In this document: piece by piece, positions 53,070 through 61,621 of the stretch
Position numbering within the stretch: the stretch's first letter is position 1
Layout: every line of letters starts with the position of its first letter
Origin: Lewinellaceae bacterium SD302
GTDB lineage: Bacteria; Bacteroidota; Bacteroidia; Chitinophagales; Saprospiraceae
Reading direction: 5' to 3'
Assembly (NCBI GenBank): GCA_002591745.1
Contig: PDLQ01000023.1
Location: forward strand, 1-64,000
DNA: 64,000 nt
The notes under the pieces: generated by a model
Database searches by the model: none
What the model saw: the letters and a program-made list of their open reading frames with translations, nothing else
Told to the model about the DNA's origin: nothing
Made by a program: the position numbers and the translations under genes

Positions 53070-53996
53070 ATGATCAACTACCATACTAACGGCGACTGGT
53101 TCGGCGATATCCGCCACCTGTTTACCTCCTATACGATGACCAAGATCGTTCGTGCGACCATATTGATGGGCATCTACACTTTGGCGATGGCAGCTGCGGT
53201 GGAGCATTTCGAGATCATGAGCCTGATGTCGATCGACCCTACCTTTTTCTCCTTGATCGGGGTTGTTCTATCCATCTTCCTGGTTTTCCGGACCAACACC
53301 GCCTACGACCGTTGGTGGGAAGCCCGTAAGCAGTGGGGAGCGTTGGTCAACAACTGCCGCAACATGGCTATTTACGTGGATTCTATGTGGCCGGAGAACG
53401 ACCAGGGGATCCGTCGTTTCATGGCTAAGCACATCAGCAACTTCTGCCTGGCCCTTGCCGAACACCTCCGCGACGGTGCCAAACTCGATAAGTTGATCTA
53501 CATGCACGAGGAAGAGCATGCCTACTATGAGACCAAGAACCACATTCCCAATTTTATCGCCTTGCGCATTTTTCAACGCATGGCCGATGCCCACCGCCAG
53601 GGGCACATCAATGAAGGCGACTACATCAATATCAAGGCCCAGCACCAATCGCTGTTAGACATTCTCGGCGCCTGCGAGCGGATCAAAAAGACACCGATCC
53701 CCTTCAGTTATGCCGTGTACCTCAAACTCTTCATCACCGCATACGCTCTCCTGATGCCCATCGGACTGATCCAGGTCTTCGGCTGGCTGACCGTACCACT
53801 GGTGATGATCATTTTCTTTGCCCTTACCGGTATCGAAATGATGGGGCAGGAGATTGAGGACCCCTTCGGTCTCGACTGTAACGACCTGCCCACCGGCGAT
53901 ATCGCCCACACCATCAAACGCAACGTATTTGAAATTCTGGAAGACCGGATGACGGATGCGCCACGGGAGGCGGAACTGTATGAGAAGGTTTTTTAG
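53070..53996 (+). CDS. Bestrophin-family chloride-channel-like protein
   Basis: A 308-residue membrane protein of the bestrophin/UPF0187 family, which forms pentameric anion channels. The FRTNTAYDRWWEARKQWGALVNNCRNMA segment is the family's most conserved block; the C-terminal LTGIEMMGQEIEDPFGLDCNDLP is the second hallmark. Membrane helices are visible at about 27-50, 55-73, 210-230 and 232-252. Function is probably regulation of anion or voltage balance. It lies 61 bp after the sdaA stop, behind its own promoter box. Confidence 0.92.
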   Translation: MINYHTNGDWFGDIRHLFTSYTMTKIVRATILMGIYTLAMAAAVEHFEIMSLMSIDPTFFSLIGVVLSIFLVFRTNTAYDRWWEARKQWGALVNNCRNMAIYVDSMWPENDQGIRRFMAKHISNFCLALAEHLRDGAKLDKLIYMHEEEHAYYETKNHIPNFIALRIFQRMADAHRQGHINEGDYINIKAQHQSLLDILGACERIKKTPIPFSYAVYLKLFITAYALLMPIGLIQVFGWLTVPLVMIIFFALTGIEMMGQEIEDPFGLDCNDLPTGDIAHTIKRNVFEILEDRMTDAPREAELYEKVF

Positions 53997-54060
53997 AATT
54001 CATCTGTAACTTGGGCCTAACCCCCAACCCCTTTCCTCCGAAGAAGCCAAATCAATTACT

Positions 54061-54882
54061 ATGTCCATCCACAAACAAACAAAAGCCAAGAAAGTCACCA
54101 CCCACGTTCTCCAGGCTATGAAGTCACGGGGCGAAAAGATCGCCATGCTCACGGCCTATGACTATTCCATGGCCCGCATCCTTGATGCCGGCGGGGTGGA
54201 CGTATTGCTGGTCGGAGATTCAGCCAGTAACGTCATGGCGGGTTTTGAAACTACCCTGCCCATCACCCTGGACCACATGATCTACCACGCTGCATCGGTA
54301 GTGCGGGCCGTTGATCGGGCGCTAGTAGTTGTAGACCTGCCCTTTGGTTCTTACCAGGGCGATAGTAAACTGGCCCTCAAGAGCAGTATCCGCATTATGA
54401 AGGAAAGCGGTGGCCATGCCGTGAAACTGGAAGGCGGTCAGGAGATAGGTGAAAGTATCCGGCGAATCCTCAAAGCAGGAATTCCCGTGATGGGTCACCT
54501 GGGCCTCACGCCCCAGTCGATCTACAAATTTGGCACCTATACCGTGCGCGCCAAGGAAGAAGCCGAAGCCGAGAAACTTATTGAAGACGCCCTCTACCTA
54601 CAGGAATGTGGCTGCTTTAGTATCGTCCTGGAGAAAATTCCGGCAGAACTGGCGAAAAAGGTTAGTGAGCAACTCGTCATCCCCACCATCGGTATCGGCG
54701 GCGGAGGCGACTGTGACGGGCAAGTGCTGGTCACCCACGACATGCTCGGCATCACCAAAGATTTCCACCCTCGTTTTCTGCGCCGCTACGTAGAACTCTT
54801 CGAAGTCATCCAAAATGCAACGGAGGCCTACATTAGCGATGTGAAGTCAGGTGATTTCCCGAATGATCAGGAGCAGTACTGA
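54061..54882 (+). CDS. panB: 3-methyl-2-oxobutanoate hydroxymethyltransferase
   Basis: PanB catalyses the first step of pantothenate (vitamin B5/coenzyme A) synthesis: transfer of a hydroxymethyl group from methylenetetrahydrofolate to 2-oxoisovalerate, giving ketopantoate. The 273-residue protein shows [33 protein letters not shown], a metal-binding Asp in VGDS and another in [26 protein letters not shown] and IGIGGG. Normal length. PanC and PanD genes are not adjacent. The gene is followed at once by a 180-bp repeat element (54884-55064). Confidence 0.96.
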   Translation: MSIHKQTKAKKVTTHVLQAMKSRGEKIAMLTAYDYSMARILDAGGVDVLLVGDSASNVMAGFETTLPITLDHMIYHAASVVRAVDRALVVVDLPFGSYQGDSKLALKSSIRIMKESGGHAVKLEGGQEIGESIRRILKAGIPVMGHLGLTPQSIYKFGTYTVRAKEEAEAEKLIEDALYLQECGCFSIVLEKIPAELAKKVSEQLVIPTIGIGGGGDCDGQVLVTHDMLGITKDFHPRFLRRYVELFEVIQNATEAYISDVKSGDFPNDQEQY

Positions 54883-54883
54883 G

Positions 54884-55064
54884 AAATAGGAAATAAGAGC
54901 GCTGCGCTTTTGGAAATAGGAGCTCATATGACAGTAAACCACTGCGCCGTCTGACCTTTTGCAGGAATGGAGCGCAGCGTGTACACGTCCATGGAACGTA
55001 GCGCTTAGCTCTTATTTTTCAAAGCCGGGGCAGTGCAGCGCCCAACGGCGATCCTATTTCCTTT
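54884..55064 (+). repeat. Nested inverted-repeat element, copy Y
   Basis: Begins AAATAGGAAATAAGAG and ends near CGATCCTATTTCC, with inner inverted pair TTTTGGAAATAGGAGC and GCTCTTATTTTTCAAAG. Reverse-complement counterpart of 47733-47927. It fills the gap between convergent panB and the flavoprotein gene and may serve as a bidirectional terminator. Confidence 0.65.
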
Positions 55065-55085
55065 CGGGGCTTCAATGTAGCAGGC

Positions 55086-56759
55086 TTAAATAGTAGCCAG
55101 GTACTCGTGCACCAGCTTGATCGCCATGGCCCCCTCCCCCACAGCTGAGGCTACCCGATTCATTGCTCCGGAGCGGACGTCACCTGCAGCGAAGATGCCC
55201 GGCTGGCAGCTTTCCAACAAATAAGGAGTACGTTCCAGTCGCCAGCTTTTACGGCTTTCCGAGTTGGCCAGTAAGTCTCGGCCGGTTACGACGAAGCCGC
55301 GATCATCGCGCATGATTTGTCCGCTATCGAGCCACTCGGTCCGGGGGCGGGCGCCGATGAAGATGAACAGCGCGTCGACCTCTTCTTCGAAAGTGCTGTC
55401 GTCTTCGGTATTTTTGATGACCAGGCGACGCAAGCGTTCGTCTTCTCCACAGGCCTTGACTATTTCCCGATGGCCGATCACCTCGATATTGTCGATGGCA
55501 TCGATCTGATCGATGAGGTAGGAGGACATGCTGGAAGTCAGGTCGGGACGACGGATAAGGATGCTAACTTTTTCAGCGAACTTGGACAGGTAAACGGCCC
55601 CCTGGCCCGCACTGTTGCCACCGCCGACAACGAAGACCTTTTTGTTTCGGCAGGCATTGGCTTCCGTCATGGCTGCGCCGTAGTAAATGCCGGCGCCCGT
55701 ATAATTATCAACCCCTTCGGCCGGCAAGTGACGGTATTCCACCCCGGTGGTAACGATGAGGGCTTTCGTTTTTACGGTACTGTCGTCGTCCAGGGTCAGT
55801 ACTTTGTATTGGTCCTGTATATCTACGCTCACCACTTCCCGCGGATTGACCATCTCTACGCCGAAACGCAGGGTTTGCGCCATTGCCCGGCGAGTTAGTT
55901 CCGCCCCGGACAGGCCGCTGGGAAAGCCCAGATAATTTTCAATCCGGGAACTCGTACCGGCCTGGCCACCAGGAGCCCGTTTTTCAATAAGCAATGTCTT
56001 GAGACCTTCGGAACCACCGTAAACCGCTGCGGCCATACCCGCCGGCCCGGCTCCGATGATGACCACGTCGTATAAATCCTCACTGGCCTGAATGGACATA
56101 CCGAGTTGTTTGGCCAACTGATCGGCATCCGGGTTACGGAGTACTTCGCCGTCTTCCAAAATTACGGTGGGGTAATCGATGGTCTGCAGGCTGTGGACAT
56201 CGGTCAATTCCTGCCCTTTATCACTTTGCACATCCAGCCAGCGGTAGGGCATCAGGTTACCGCTCAGCCAGTCTTTGATCTCATGAGACTTGGGTGAATA
56301 TTGGTAACCGATCACTTTGATGCCCCGAAATTCCGGCCGGTAGCCCAGCTGCCAGTCTTCGAGCAATTCATCGAGGACCGGATAGAGTTTTTGCTCGGGC
56401 GGATCCCAAGGCTTGAGCAGGTAATAATCCAGCTGAACGTCATTGATGGCCTTGATGGCGGCACCGGTGTCGCTGTAAGCCGTTAACAGCGCGCGCTTGG
56501 CCCTGGGGAAAAACACCTTGGCCTTTTCCAGAAAATCAACGCCCAGCATTTCGGGCATTCGCTGATCGGACAGCAGCAACGCGATCGTCTCTCCCTTTTT
56601 CTTTAATTCTTCTACGGCCTCGATGGCTTGCTCAGCACTATCAGTACTGATGATGCGATAGTCATCTTTATATTGATTGCGTAGGTCTCGCTTAAGTGAA
56701 CGCAACACTTGCGGATCATCGTCGACGCTCAGAATAATGGGTTTGCTTGCTTTGGCCAT
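55086..56759 (-). CDS. Response regulator-glutaredoxin-like-thioredoxin-reductase-like fusion
   Basis: A 557-residue three-part protein. Residues 1-125: receiver domain with DDD (13-15), phosphoacceptor D65 in LLLSDQRMPEM, and the Lys in YLLKPWDP. Residues about 145-230: a glutaredoxin-like fold (IKVIGYQYSPKSHEIKDWL ... IDYPTVILEDGEVL) in which the usual CxxC is SPKS. Residues about 240-557: a thioredoxin-reductase-like flavoprotein with FAD motif VVIIGAGPAGMAAAVYGG, NADPH motif VFVVGGGNSAGQGAVYLS and FAAGDVRSG, but without the CxxC redox pair (GAGIYYGAAMTEA instead). It starts 5 bp after the stop of a histidine kinase gene. It may be a phosphorylation-controlled flavin oxidoreductase or flavin-based sensor. 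Confidence 0.88.
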   Translation of the reverse strand: MAKASKPIILSVDDDPQVLRSLKRDLRNQYKDDYRIISTDSAEQAIEAVEELKKKGETIALLLSDQRMPEMLGVDFLEKAKVFFPRAKRALLTAYSDTGAAIKAINDVQLDYYLLKPWDPPEQKLYPVLDELLEDWQLGYRPEFRGIKVIGYQYSPKSHEIKDWLSGNLMPYRWLDVQSDKGQELTDVHSLQTIDYPTVILEDGEVLRNPDADQLAKQLGMSIQASEDLYDVVIIGAGPAGMAAAVYGGSEGLKTLLIEKRAPGGQAGTSSRIENYLGFPSGLSGAELTRRAMAQTLRFGVEMVNPREVVSVDIQDQYKVLTLDDDSTVKTKALIVTTGVEYRHLPAEGVDNYTGAGIYYGAAMTEANACRNKKVFVVGGGNSAGQGAVYLSKFAEKVSILIRRPDLTSSMSSYLIDQIDAIDNIEVIGHREIVKACGEDERLRRLVIKNTEDDSTFEEEVDALFIFIGARPRTEWLDSGQIMRDDRGFVVTGRDLLANSESRKSWRLERTPYLLESCQPGIFAAGDVRSGAMNRVASAVGEGAMAIKLVHEYLATI

Positions 56760-56764
56760 GGGTC

Positions 56765-58183
56765 TTAAAGTTCTTGGTGGATGGGAAAACAGGCACGGAA
56801 ACAGGTACGGCCGGGAGTGGATTCAGCCTGGATGGTGCCGTTGTGCCGCTCAATGACCCGTTTGACAATGTCGAGCCCCATACCAGTGCCCTCACCGATT
56901 CCTTTGGTGGTAAAGAAGGGTTCGAAAATACGGGACTGGATATCTTTGGGGATACCGGAGCCATTGTCTTCGATCTCCACGCATACGCAATCCCGTTCCT
57001 GGAAAGTCCGGAGAGTAAGTTTGGGGTCTTTTTCCGGCATGGCATCCAGAGCGTTGACGATCAGGTTCGTCCAGACTTGGTTAAGCTCACCCGCCAGGGC
57101 CATGATCTTTGGTACTTTGAAGTCCAAATCCTTTTCCAGACTTACGTTACCCTTTTTAAACCTGAACTTGAGCATGGTGAGCGTAGATTTCAGGCCGGCA
57201 TTCACGTCTACCTTATCCATCGATGGCTCTTCGTCCATGTGGCTATAGGTTTTGATGGACTTTACCAGGTCACCGATCCGACAACTGGCGGTGTGGATTT
57301 CGCTGACGATCCGCTCGGTATCCAGATTCGTGGCCAGCCACCAGAGGACGGTACCTACGGATTCAGGGGGAATAAAGGAGGCTACCTCTTCCAACTGTTC
57401 TTCACCGAATTCGAATTCGACCAGCGTATCGGCCAGGTCTTCACTGCGCTCTACATTGTGATCGTCTAACCAGTCGATCAAATCGTCTTTCAGCGCTTCT
57501 TCTTCAAGGAGACTCAACTCACTCTTATCATAACTTTCCAGGGCCTTCACCAGGATGGAGGCGATCCGGTCCGCGTCTTCGGGCGTCACGCGCATGGTAA
57601 TAACCTTGCGAAAGCGTTCTGCCGTTTGCCCGAGGTGGTTCCTGAGTTCCTGGCTGGACCGCACCATGGCCGAAGCCGGGTTATTTAACTCGTGGGCCAG
57701 GCCGGCCGACATCTTACCGAGCGCCATCAGCTTTTCGTCCATCAATTGCATCTGCTGAAAATCCCGTACTCGGCTGGTCATCACCGCCACCAGTGCCTGG
57801 GTCAAGGAATAGCTTTCTCTGATCATTTCGACAAAGTGATCGCGGTGCAATTCCAGCAATGTACATTCCTTAAGGACTACACTATCTGCCCCGGATTCAG
57901 TCATTCGACTAAACGGCAATACGCCAGTAACCTGCCCCTCTCCCCAGATACCGAGTTCCCGTTTGCGTCCTTTGCGTTCGTAGCGGAGCACGTACTTCCC
58001 CTTCATGATCACTTGCAAATGATCGACGGTATCGCCCTCCCGGAAGATGTACTCGCCTTTGGGGATGACGCGGCAGGTGGACCGCCTGACCAGCCATTCC
58101 AGCGGCTCGGGTTCGACGTTGGCGAACACCTCGAAACTGGCCAATTTGGCTACTAATTCGGAAGTCGAAGGTGTTTTGGACAT
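56765..58183 (-). CDS. Histidine kinase with cyclic-nucleotide-binding-like domain
   Basis: A 472-residue soluble kinase with no membrane helix. Residues about 10-130 form a cNMP-binding-type (CAP_ED) beta roll (VIPKGEYIFREGDTVDHLQVIMKGKYVLRY), but the phosphate-binding GExxxxxxxxRxA motif is not conserved, so another ligand is likely. Next come a HisKA region with the H-box MSAGLAHELNNPASAM and an HATPase domain with N-box NQVWTNLIVNALDAMPE, G1 EIEDNGSGIP and G2 GTGMGLDIVKRV. The next gene, 5 bp away, encodes a receiver-flavoprotein fusion that is the evident phosphotransfer partner. Confidence 0.9.
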   Translation of the reverse strand: MSKTPSTSELVAKLASFEVFANVEPEPLEWLVRRSTCRVIPKGEYIFREGDTVDHLQVIMKGKYVLRYERKGRKRELGIWGEGQVTGVLPFSRMTESGADSVVLKECTLLELHRDHFVEMIRESYSLTQALVAVMTSRVRDFQQMQLMDEKLMALGKMSAGLAHELNNPASAMVRSSQELRNHLGQTAERFRKVITMRVTPEDADRIASILVKALESYDKSELSLLEEEALKDDLIDWLDDHNVERSEDLADTLVEFEFGEEQLEEVASFIPPESVGTVLWWLATNLDTERIVSEIHTASCRIGDLVKSIKTYSHMDEEPSMDKVDVNAGLKSTLTMLKFRFKKGNVSLEKDLDFKVPKIMALAGELNQVWTNLIVNALDAMPEKDPKLTLRTFQERDCVCVEIEDNGSGIPKDIQSRIFEPFFTTKGIGEGTGMGLDIVKRVIERHNGTIQAESTPGRTCFRACFPIHQEL

Positions 58184-58251
58184 ATGGGTTGTGTTGGCGG
58201 AGATGTAACGTCGGTAATAAGGTGAGGGTTTTGAAAAGGCGCACTTCCCCC

Positions 58252-58875
58252 TTACACCAGGTCAATTCGCCGCAAACTATGTACCTCCAGAGTATCCAGG
58301 TCCAGGGCCACCAAATAACCTAAGTTCCGTGCCTGAAAAGCACAGCCCGCATCGATACAAATGGCCGGCACTGTGTCCACGTTGTTTACGTCCCGGCGGG
58401 TTTCTAGATAAGACTGAGGCGTATGACCGTGTACGATCACCCGATCGCCCAACCAAAGCCGGTCGATGTCCTCGATCCAATAACGGATCCAGCGCATCTC
58501 CTTAGTGTCTTCCAGTGGGTTTTCTACGGCGAAGTTGAGTCCGGCGTGCACCAGAATGTAACCCGGTATTTCCAGGTAATCAGCCAGATTCATCATCCAT
58601 CGGATGTGCTGGTCGGAATAGCCGTGCCTGTGATAAGCCTGCCGCTGGTAAGCATCAATCGTCATCTCCTCGTGGTTACCCTTAAGGCACTGCACGTTGT
58701 AACCACGCTGCTGTAGGTCCATGATTTGCCCGATCACCCCTACGCTATCCGGCCCCCGGTCCACATAATCACCGAGCAGATAAAGTTCGTCAGATTTCTG
58801 GAGTTTTAGCCTGGCTAGCAAAGTAGCAAAGGTTTTGGAGCAACCGTGGATGTCTGAGATGGCGTATCGGGGCAT
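58252..58875 (-). CDS. Metallophosphoesterase (PrpA/ApaH-like)
   Basis: A 207-residue phosphatase of the calcineurin-like superfamily. All dinuclear-metal motifs are present: SDIHGC (1), LGDYVDRGPDS (2), KGNHEEM (3), VHAGLNF (4) and VHGHTPQS (5). The family includes protein phosphatases (PrpA/PrpB) and diadenosine tetraphosphatases; the short length and GDYVDRGPDSVGV favour the PrpA-like branch. It begins 5 bp after the der stop and is probably cotranscribed with it. A copy of the dispersed word (58819-58827) lies near the 5' end and encodes FATLLAR. Confidence 0.9.
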   Translation of the reverse strand: MPRYAISDIHGCSKTFATLLARLKLQKSDELYLLGDYVDRGPDSVGVIGQIMDLQQRGYNVQCLKGNHEEMTIDAYQRQAYHRHGYSDQHIRWMMNLADYLEIPGYILVHAGLNFAVENPLEDTKEMRWIRYWIEDIDRLWLGDRVIVHGHTPQSYLETRRDVNNVDTVPAICIDAGCAFQARNLGYLVALDLDTLEVHSLRRIDLV

Positions 58876-58880
58876 ATCCG

Positions 58881-60179
58881 CTACTTCTGCCGAAAAAAGA
58901 TCGACATCGGCACACCCTTGAAATCAAAGTGTTCCCGCAGCTTATTCTCTAAAAAGAGCTTGTAGCTATCACGGATGTGCTTGGGGTTATTACAGAAGAA
59001 AGCGAAAGCTGGATAAGCGATCGGCAATTGGGTCACGTACTTGATCTTAACGTAGCGGCCACGCTGGCTGGGCGGTGGATTGCGCTCCATGACCTCCTGC
59101 ATCACATCATTAAGTTTGCTGGTAGGTATACGACGGCTGCGGTTGGCGTAGACCTCGAGGGCGACGTCAACGGCTTTCATAATTCGCTGCTTTTCGGTTG
59201 CGCTCACGAAAATGACCGGCACATCCGTAAATGGAGCAAAGCGGCGGCGGACTTCCAGTTCCATATCGCGGGCCGTATTGGTTTCCTTCTCGACCAAATC
59301 CCACTTATTCATTACAATAACAATGCCCTTATTGCGCTTCTGGGCCAGGCGGAAGATGGACAGGTCCTGGGCCTCCACGCCCATGGTGGCGTCGATCATC
59401 AGTACGCAAACGTCGCTTTCGTCGATGGCCTTGATGGCCCGCATAACGGAGTAGAACTCCAGGTTTTCGTGCACCTTAGCTTTCTTACGCATTCCGGCGG
59501 TATCAATGAGGATGAACTCCTTATCGAATTTCTTGTAGTGGGTGTTGATGCTATCGCGGGTGGTGCCGGCCACATCAGTTACGATGTTTCGCTCTTCGCC
59601 CAGCAAAGCGTTGATGAGACTACTCTTACCGGCGTTGGGTTGGCCGACGATGGCCAGGTGAGGCAATTCAGGACGTTCAGGTTCTTCAGCGTCCAGGTAT
59701 TCCACGGCGGCATCCAGTACTTCGCCGGTACCAGATCCGGTGGCGGAACTGAGGAAGAAAGTTTGCTCGAAGCCCAGGCTCCAGAATTCGTTGGCTTCCA
59801 GCATTCTAGTACTGTTGTCCACTTTATTCACGGCCAGAATTACGGGTTTGTCCGTTTTCCGCAGCATCTGAGCCACTTGTTCATCCAGATCGGTCAGGCC
59901 GGTAGCTACGTCGACCATAAAGATGATCAGGGTAGCTTCTTCGATGGCGATCTCCACCTGAGTGCGAATGGCGGCTTCGAAGACGTCGTTGCTGTCGCGC
60001 ACGAAACCACCGGTATCTACCACGGTGAATTCTTTGCCATTCCAGTGGCTTTGGCCGTACTGGCGGTCGCGGGTTACGCCGCTCTGGTCATCAACGATGC
60101 TTTGGCGCTCTCCGATGAGGCGGTTGAAGAGGGTGGATTTGCCGACGTTTGGACGACCGACGATGGCGATGAGGTTCAT
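58881..60179 (-). CDS. der: GTPase Der (EngA)
   Basis: Essential ribosome-assembly GTPase acting on the 50S subunit. The 432-residue protein has two tandem G domains: first GRPNVGKSTLF, DTGGF and NKVD; second GQPNAGKSSL, DTAGMRKK and NKWD; followed by the KH-like C-terminal domain (SKLNDVMQEVMERNPPPSQRGRYVKIKYVTQL). Length and motif order are normal. The ATG at 60179 is clear. A dispersed word about 330 bp upstream (60509-60517) points toward it. Confidence 0.97.
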   Translation of the reverse strand: MNLIAIVGRPNVGKSTLFNRLIGERQSIVDDQSGVTRDRQYGQSHWNGKEFTVVDTGGFVRDSNDVFEAAIRTQVEIAIEEATLIIFMVDVATGLTDLDEQVAQMLRKTDKPVILAVNKVDNSTRMLEANEFWSLGFEQTFFLSSATGSGTGEVLDAAVEYLDAEEPERPELPHLAIVGQPNAGKSSLINALLGEERNIVTDVAGTTRDSINTHYKKFDKEFILIDTAGMRKKAKVHENLEFYSVMRAIKAIDESDVCVLMIDATMGVEAQDLSIFRLAQKRNKGIVIVMNKWDLVEKETNTARDMELEVRRRFAPFTDVPVIFVSATEKQRIMKAVDVALEVYANRSRRIPTSKLNDVMQEVMERNPPPSQRGRYVKIKYVTQLPIAYPAFAFFCNNPKHIRDSYKLFLENKLREHFDFKGVPMSIFFRQK

Positions 60180-60274
60180 AATTTATTTTTTCTGCTCTGA
60201 CGTGCTGCTGTCGCTTTAACTTGCCGTTCTGGCAGCCAATTTGGATGGCTACTTTAACAGCCGCTTTTACATGC

Positions 60275-60410
60275 CGCCCTTACTCTACTTTTTCCATTGA
60301 TGAAAAAGTAGCAAAAAATCTAGTCCAAAATAAACTCGCTTCGCTCAGACAGTATTTTGGACGACTGCTTCGATCTGATACTTTTATGCGAAATGAGAAC
60401 TACTCAAAGC
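60275..60410. repeat. Dispersed hairpin element, copy 2
   Basis: T-rich hairpin at 60285-60311 (CTACTTTTTC...GAAAAAGTAG), CTAG linker, stem arms GTCCAAAATA (60323-60332) and TATTTTGGAC (60353-60362), and GAGAACTACTCAAAGCGGC (60393-60411). It is the reverse-complement relative of 38005-38172. Confidence 0.65.
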
Positions 60411-60595
60411 GGCGTGCTCTCTTAGAGGGGTGCAAAAGTACGGGTAATCTTGGAAAGAGAGAGCTTATCCGTTTAATGGTATAGATTCATTATTCCATTC
60501 TTGGCTATCAAAGTAGCAGTTTGAGGAGTTTGCGACGATCAGTAAAGCTAATGCTAATGAATACACGGATGTTCACTGCTTTCGAGACATCCAGC

Positions 60596-60612
60596 ATTGC
60601 TACTTTGTTAGC
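60596..60612 (+). promoter_or_regulatory. Dispersed word before the tail-like secreted protein gene
   Basis: ATTGCTACTTTGTTAGC, about 150 bp before the ATG at 60763, sense orientation. Its partner at 60509-60517 points the other way, toward der. Confidence 0.35.
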
Positions 60613-60762
60613 CATCCTAAAAAAGGATTGAAGGAGCCTGGATTTACCCGCTTAGAGCTTAGAGCTTGTTCGATCACAAGTTGAGGCTGAGAACGGAAAA
60701 TATACATGGAATAAAGCCGTAAAATAATTATCGGTTACCGTAACGGATGCATTTGGCTCGGC

Positions 60763-61470
60763 ATGAAACGATGTATCCTTAAATGCAACTTCCTTATGTT
60801 CCGCTGTTTACTACTTATTTTTTCGCTCACTTTTGTTCTCGGTCTCACGGGGCAGGTTGGCGTGAATAACCCGAATCCGTCCCAGGCGCTCGACGTGGGC
60901 GGAAAAATCCAAATTTCCGATGACGCGGCCACCCCGGAAGAAGGAACCATTCGCTGGAATAATTCCAACGACGACTTCGAGGGCTACGACGGTGACGACT
61001 GGAAAAGTTTGACCGAAAGCAGTGATGTTTCTCCCACCGCCCGACCCGCAGCTATCTATCACTTTGGGTTGGACAACAACAGTACCTGGGCCTTTTTTGA
61101 ACAAGGAGCTTCCTGGCCGGCCGCAGATGTCCCGACCGACGATGGAGAACCTTTGTCTCCGAACCAGTTTTTCGTTGTCGAAAAAGTAACTTTCACGCCC
61201 ACCACGAAAAACACTGATAGTACGGACTCTTACTACTACGGTATTGCCCGCTCGATCGTCAGCGGCGCAAACTTCAATCCTCAACTTTACTACCGTTCAA
61301 ATGCCGGTAACGGAACGCTGGAGATCACAGGAGGGGGTAAGGCTCCCCTGCTCGTTGTCAACCCCGGTAGAACGTTACGGGTTTGGAACTCTTCCACTTC
61401 ACCGGGAGACGTGCGGGTGGTGGTCTTCGGGGTTTTTGTGGATGATGTAAACGACTATTTCGGCCTATAG
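60763..61470 (+). CDS. Secreted protein with tail-fibre-like N-terminal motif
   Basis: A 235-residue protein with an N-terminal signal peptide (the ATG at 60796, MFRCLLLIF, is an alternative start), cleaved after GLTGQ. The mature part starts VGVNNPNPSQALDVGGKIQISDDAATPEEGTIRWNNSNDDFEGYDGDDWKSLT, a motif common in Bacteroidota secreted proteins and reminiscent of phage-tail-fibre shaft repeats. The rest (about 105-235) is a beta-rich domain without recognisable family. No sorting domain is present. There are no phage genes nearby, so I do not call it phage. Function unknown. Confidence 0.65.
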   Translation: MKRCILKCNFLMFRCLLLIFSLTFVLGLTGQVGVNNPNPSQALDVGGKIQISDDAATPEEGTIRWNNSNDDFEGYDGDDWKSLTESSDVSPTARPAAIYHFGLDNNSTWAFFEQGASWPAADVPTDDGEPLSPNQFFVVEKVTFTPTTKNTDSTDSYYYGIARSIVSGANFNPQLYYRSNAGNGTLEITGGGKAPLLVVNPGRTLRVWNSSTSPGDVRVVVFGVFVDDVNDYFGL

Positions 61471-61543
61471 CAAAGCAGGTACATCCAGTTTTCAGCCTCC
61501 CTCTACTCATCCTCCAGTTCTGGATGGACGGCAGTGGCAAAAC

Positions 61544-61577
61544 AAAAGCGCAGCGGATAACCTCCCGCTGCGCTTTT
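61544..61577. terminator. Bidirectional terminator
   Basis: AAAAGCGCAGCGG and CCGCTGCGCTTTT arms around a 7-base loop, with A- and T-runs. Lies between convergent genes (secreted protein and aconitase). Confidence 0.85.
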
Positions 61578-61621
61578 TGCTTAGTGAATCTTGTGCTTCT
61601 TAGTGCACATGTGGTCTTTTA

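Larger units (their letters stand above)
60180..60762. other. 583-bp divergent region with repeats and paired words
   Basis: No gene. Holds copy 2 of the hairpin family (60275-60410), then two dispersed words in divergent orientation (60509-60517 leftward, 60599-60607 rightward). The segment GATCAGTAAAGCTAATGC between them resembles sequence just beyond the element at 30967. AGAGCTTGTTCG near 60658 is related to the end of the candidate MITE at 118. Confidence 0.55.

Noticed and set aside
60763-61470. Phage tail-fibre gene
   Set aside because: The shaft-like N-terminal motif is common in Bacteroidota secreted proteins; a signal peptide is present and there are no phage genes nearby.
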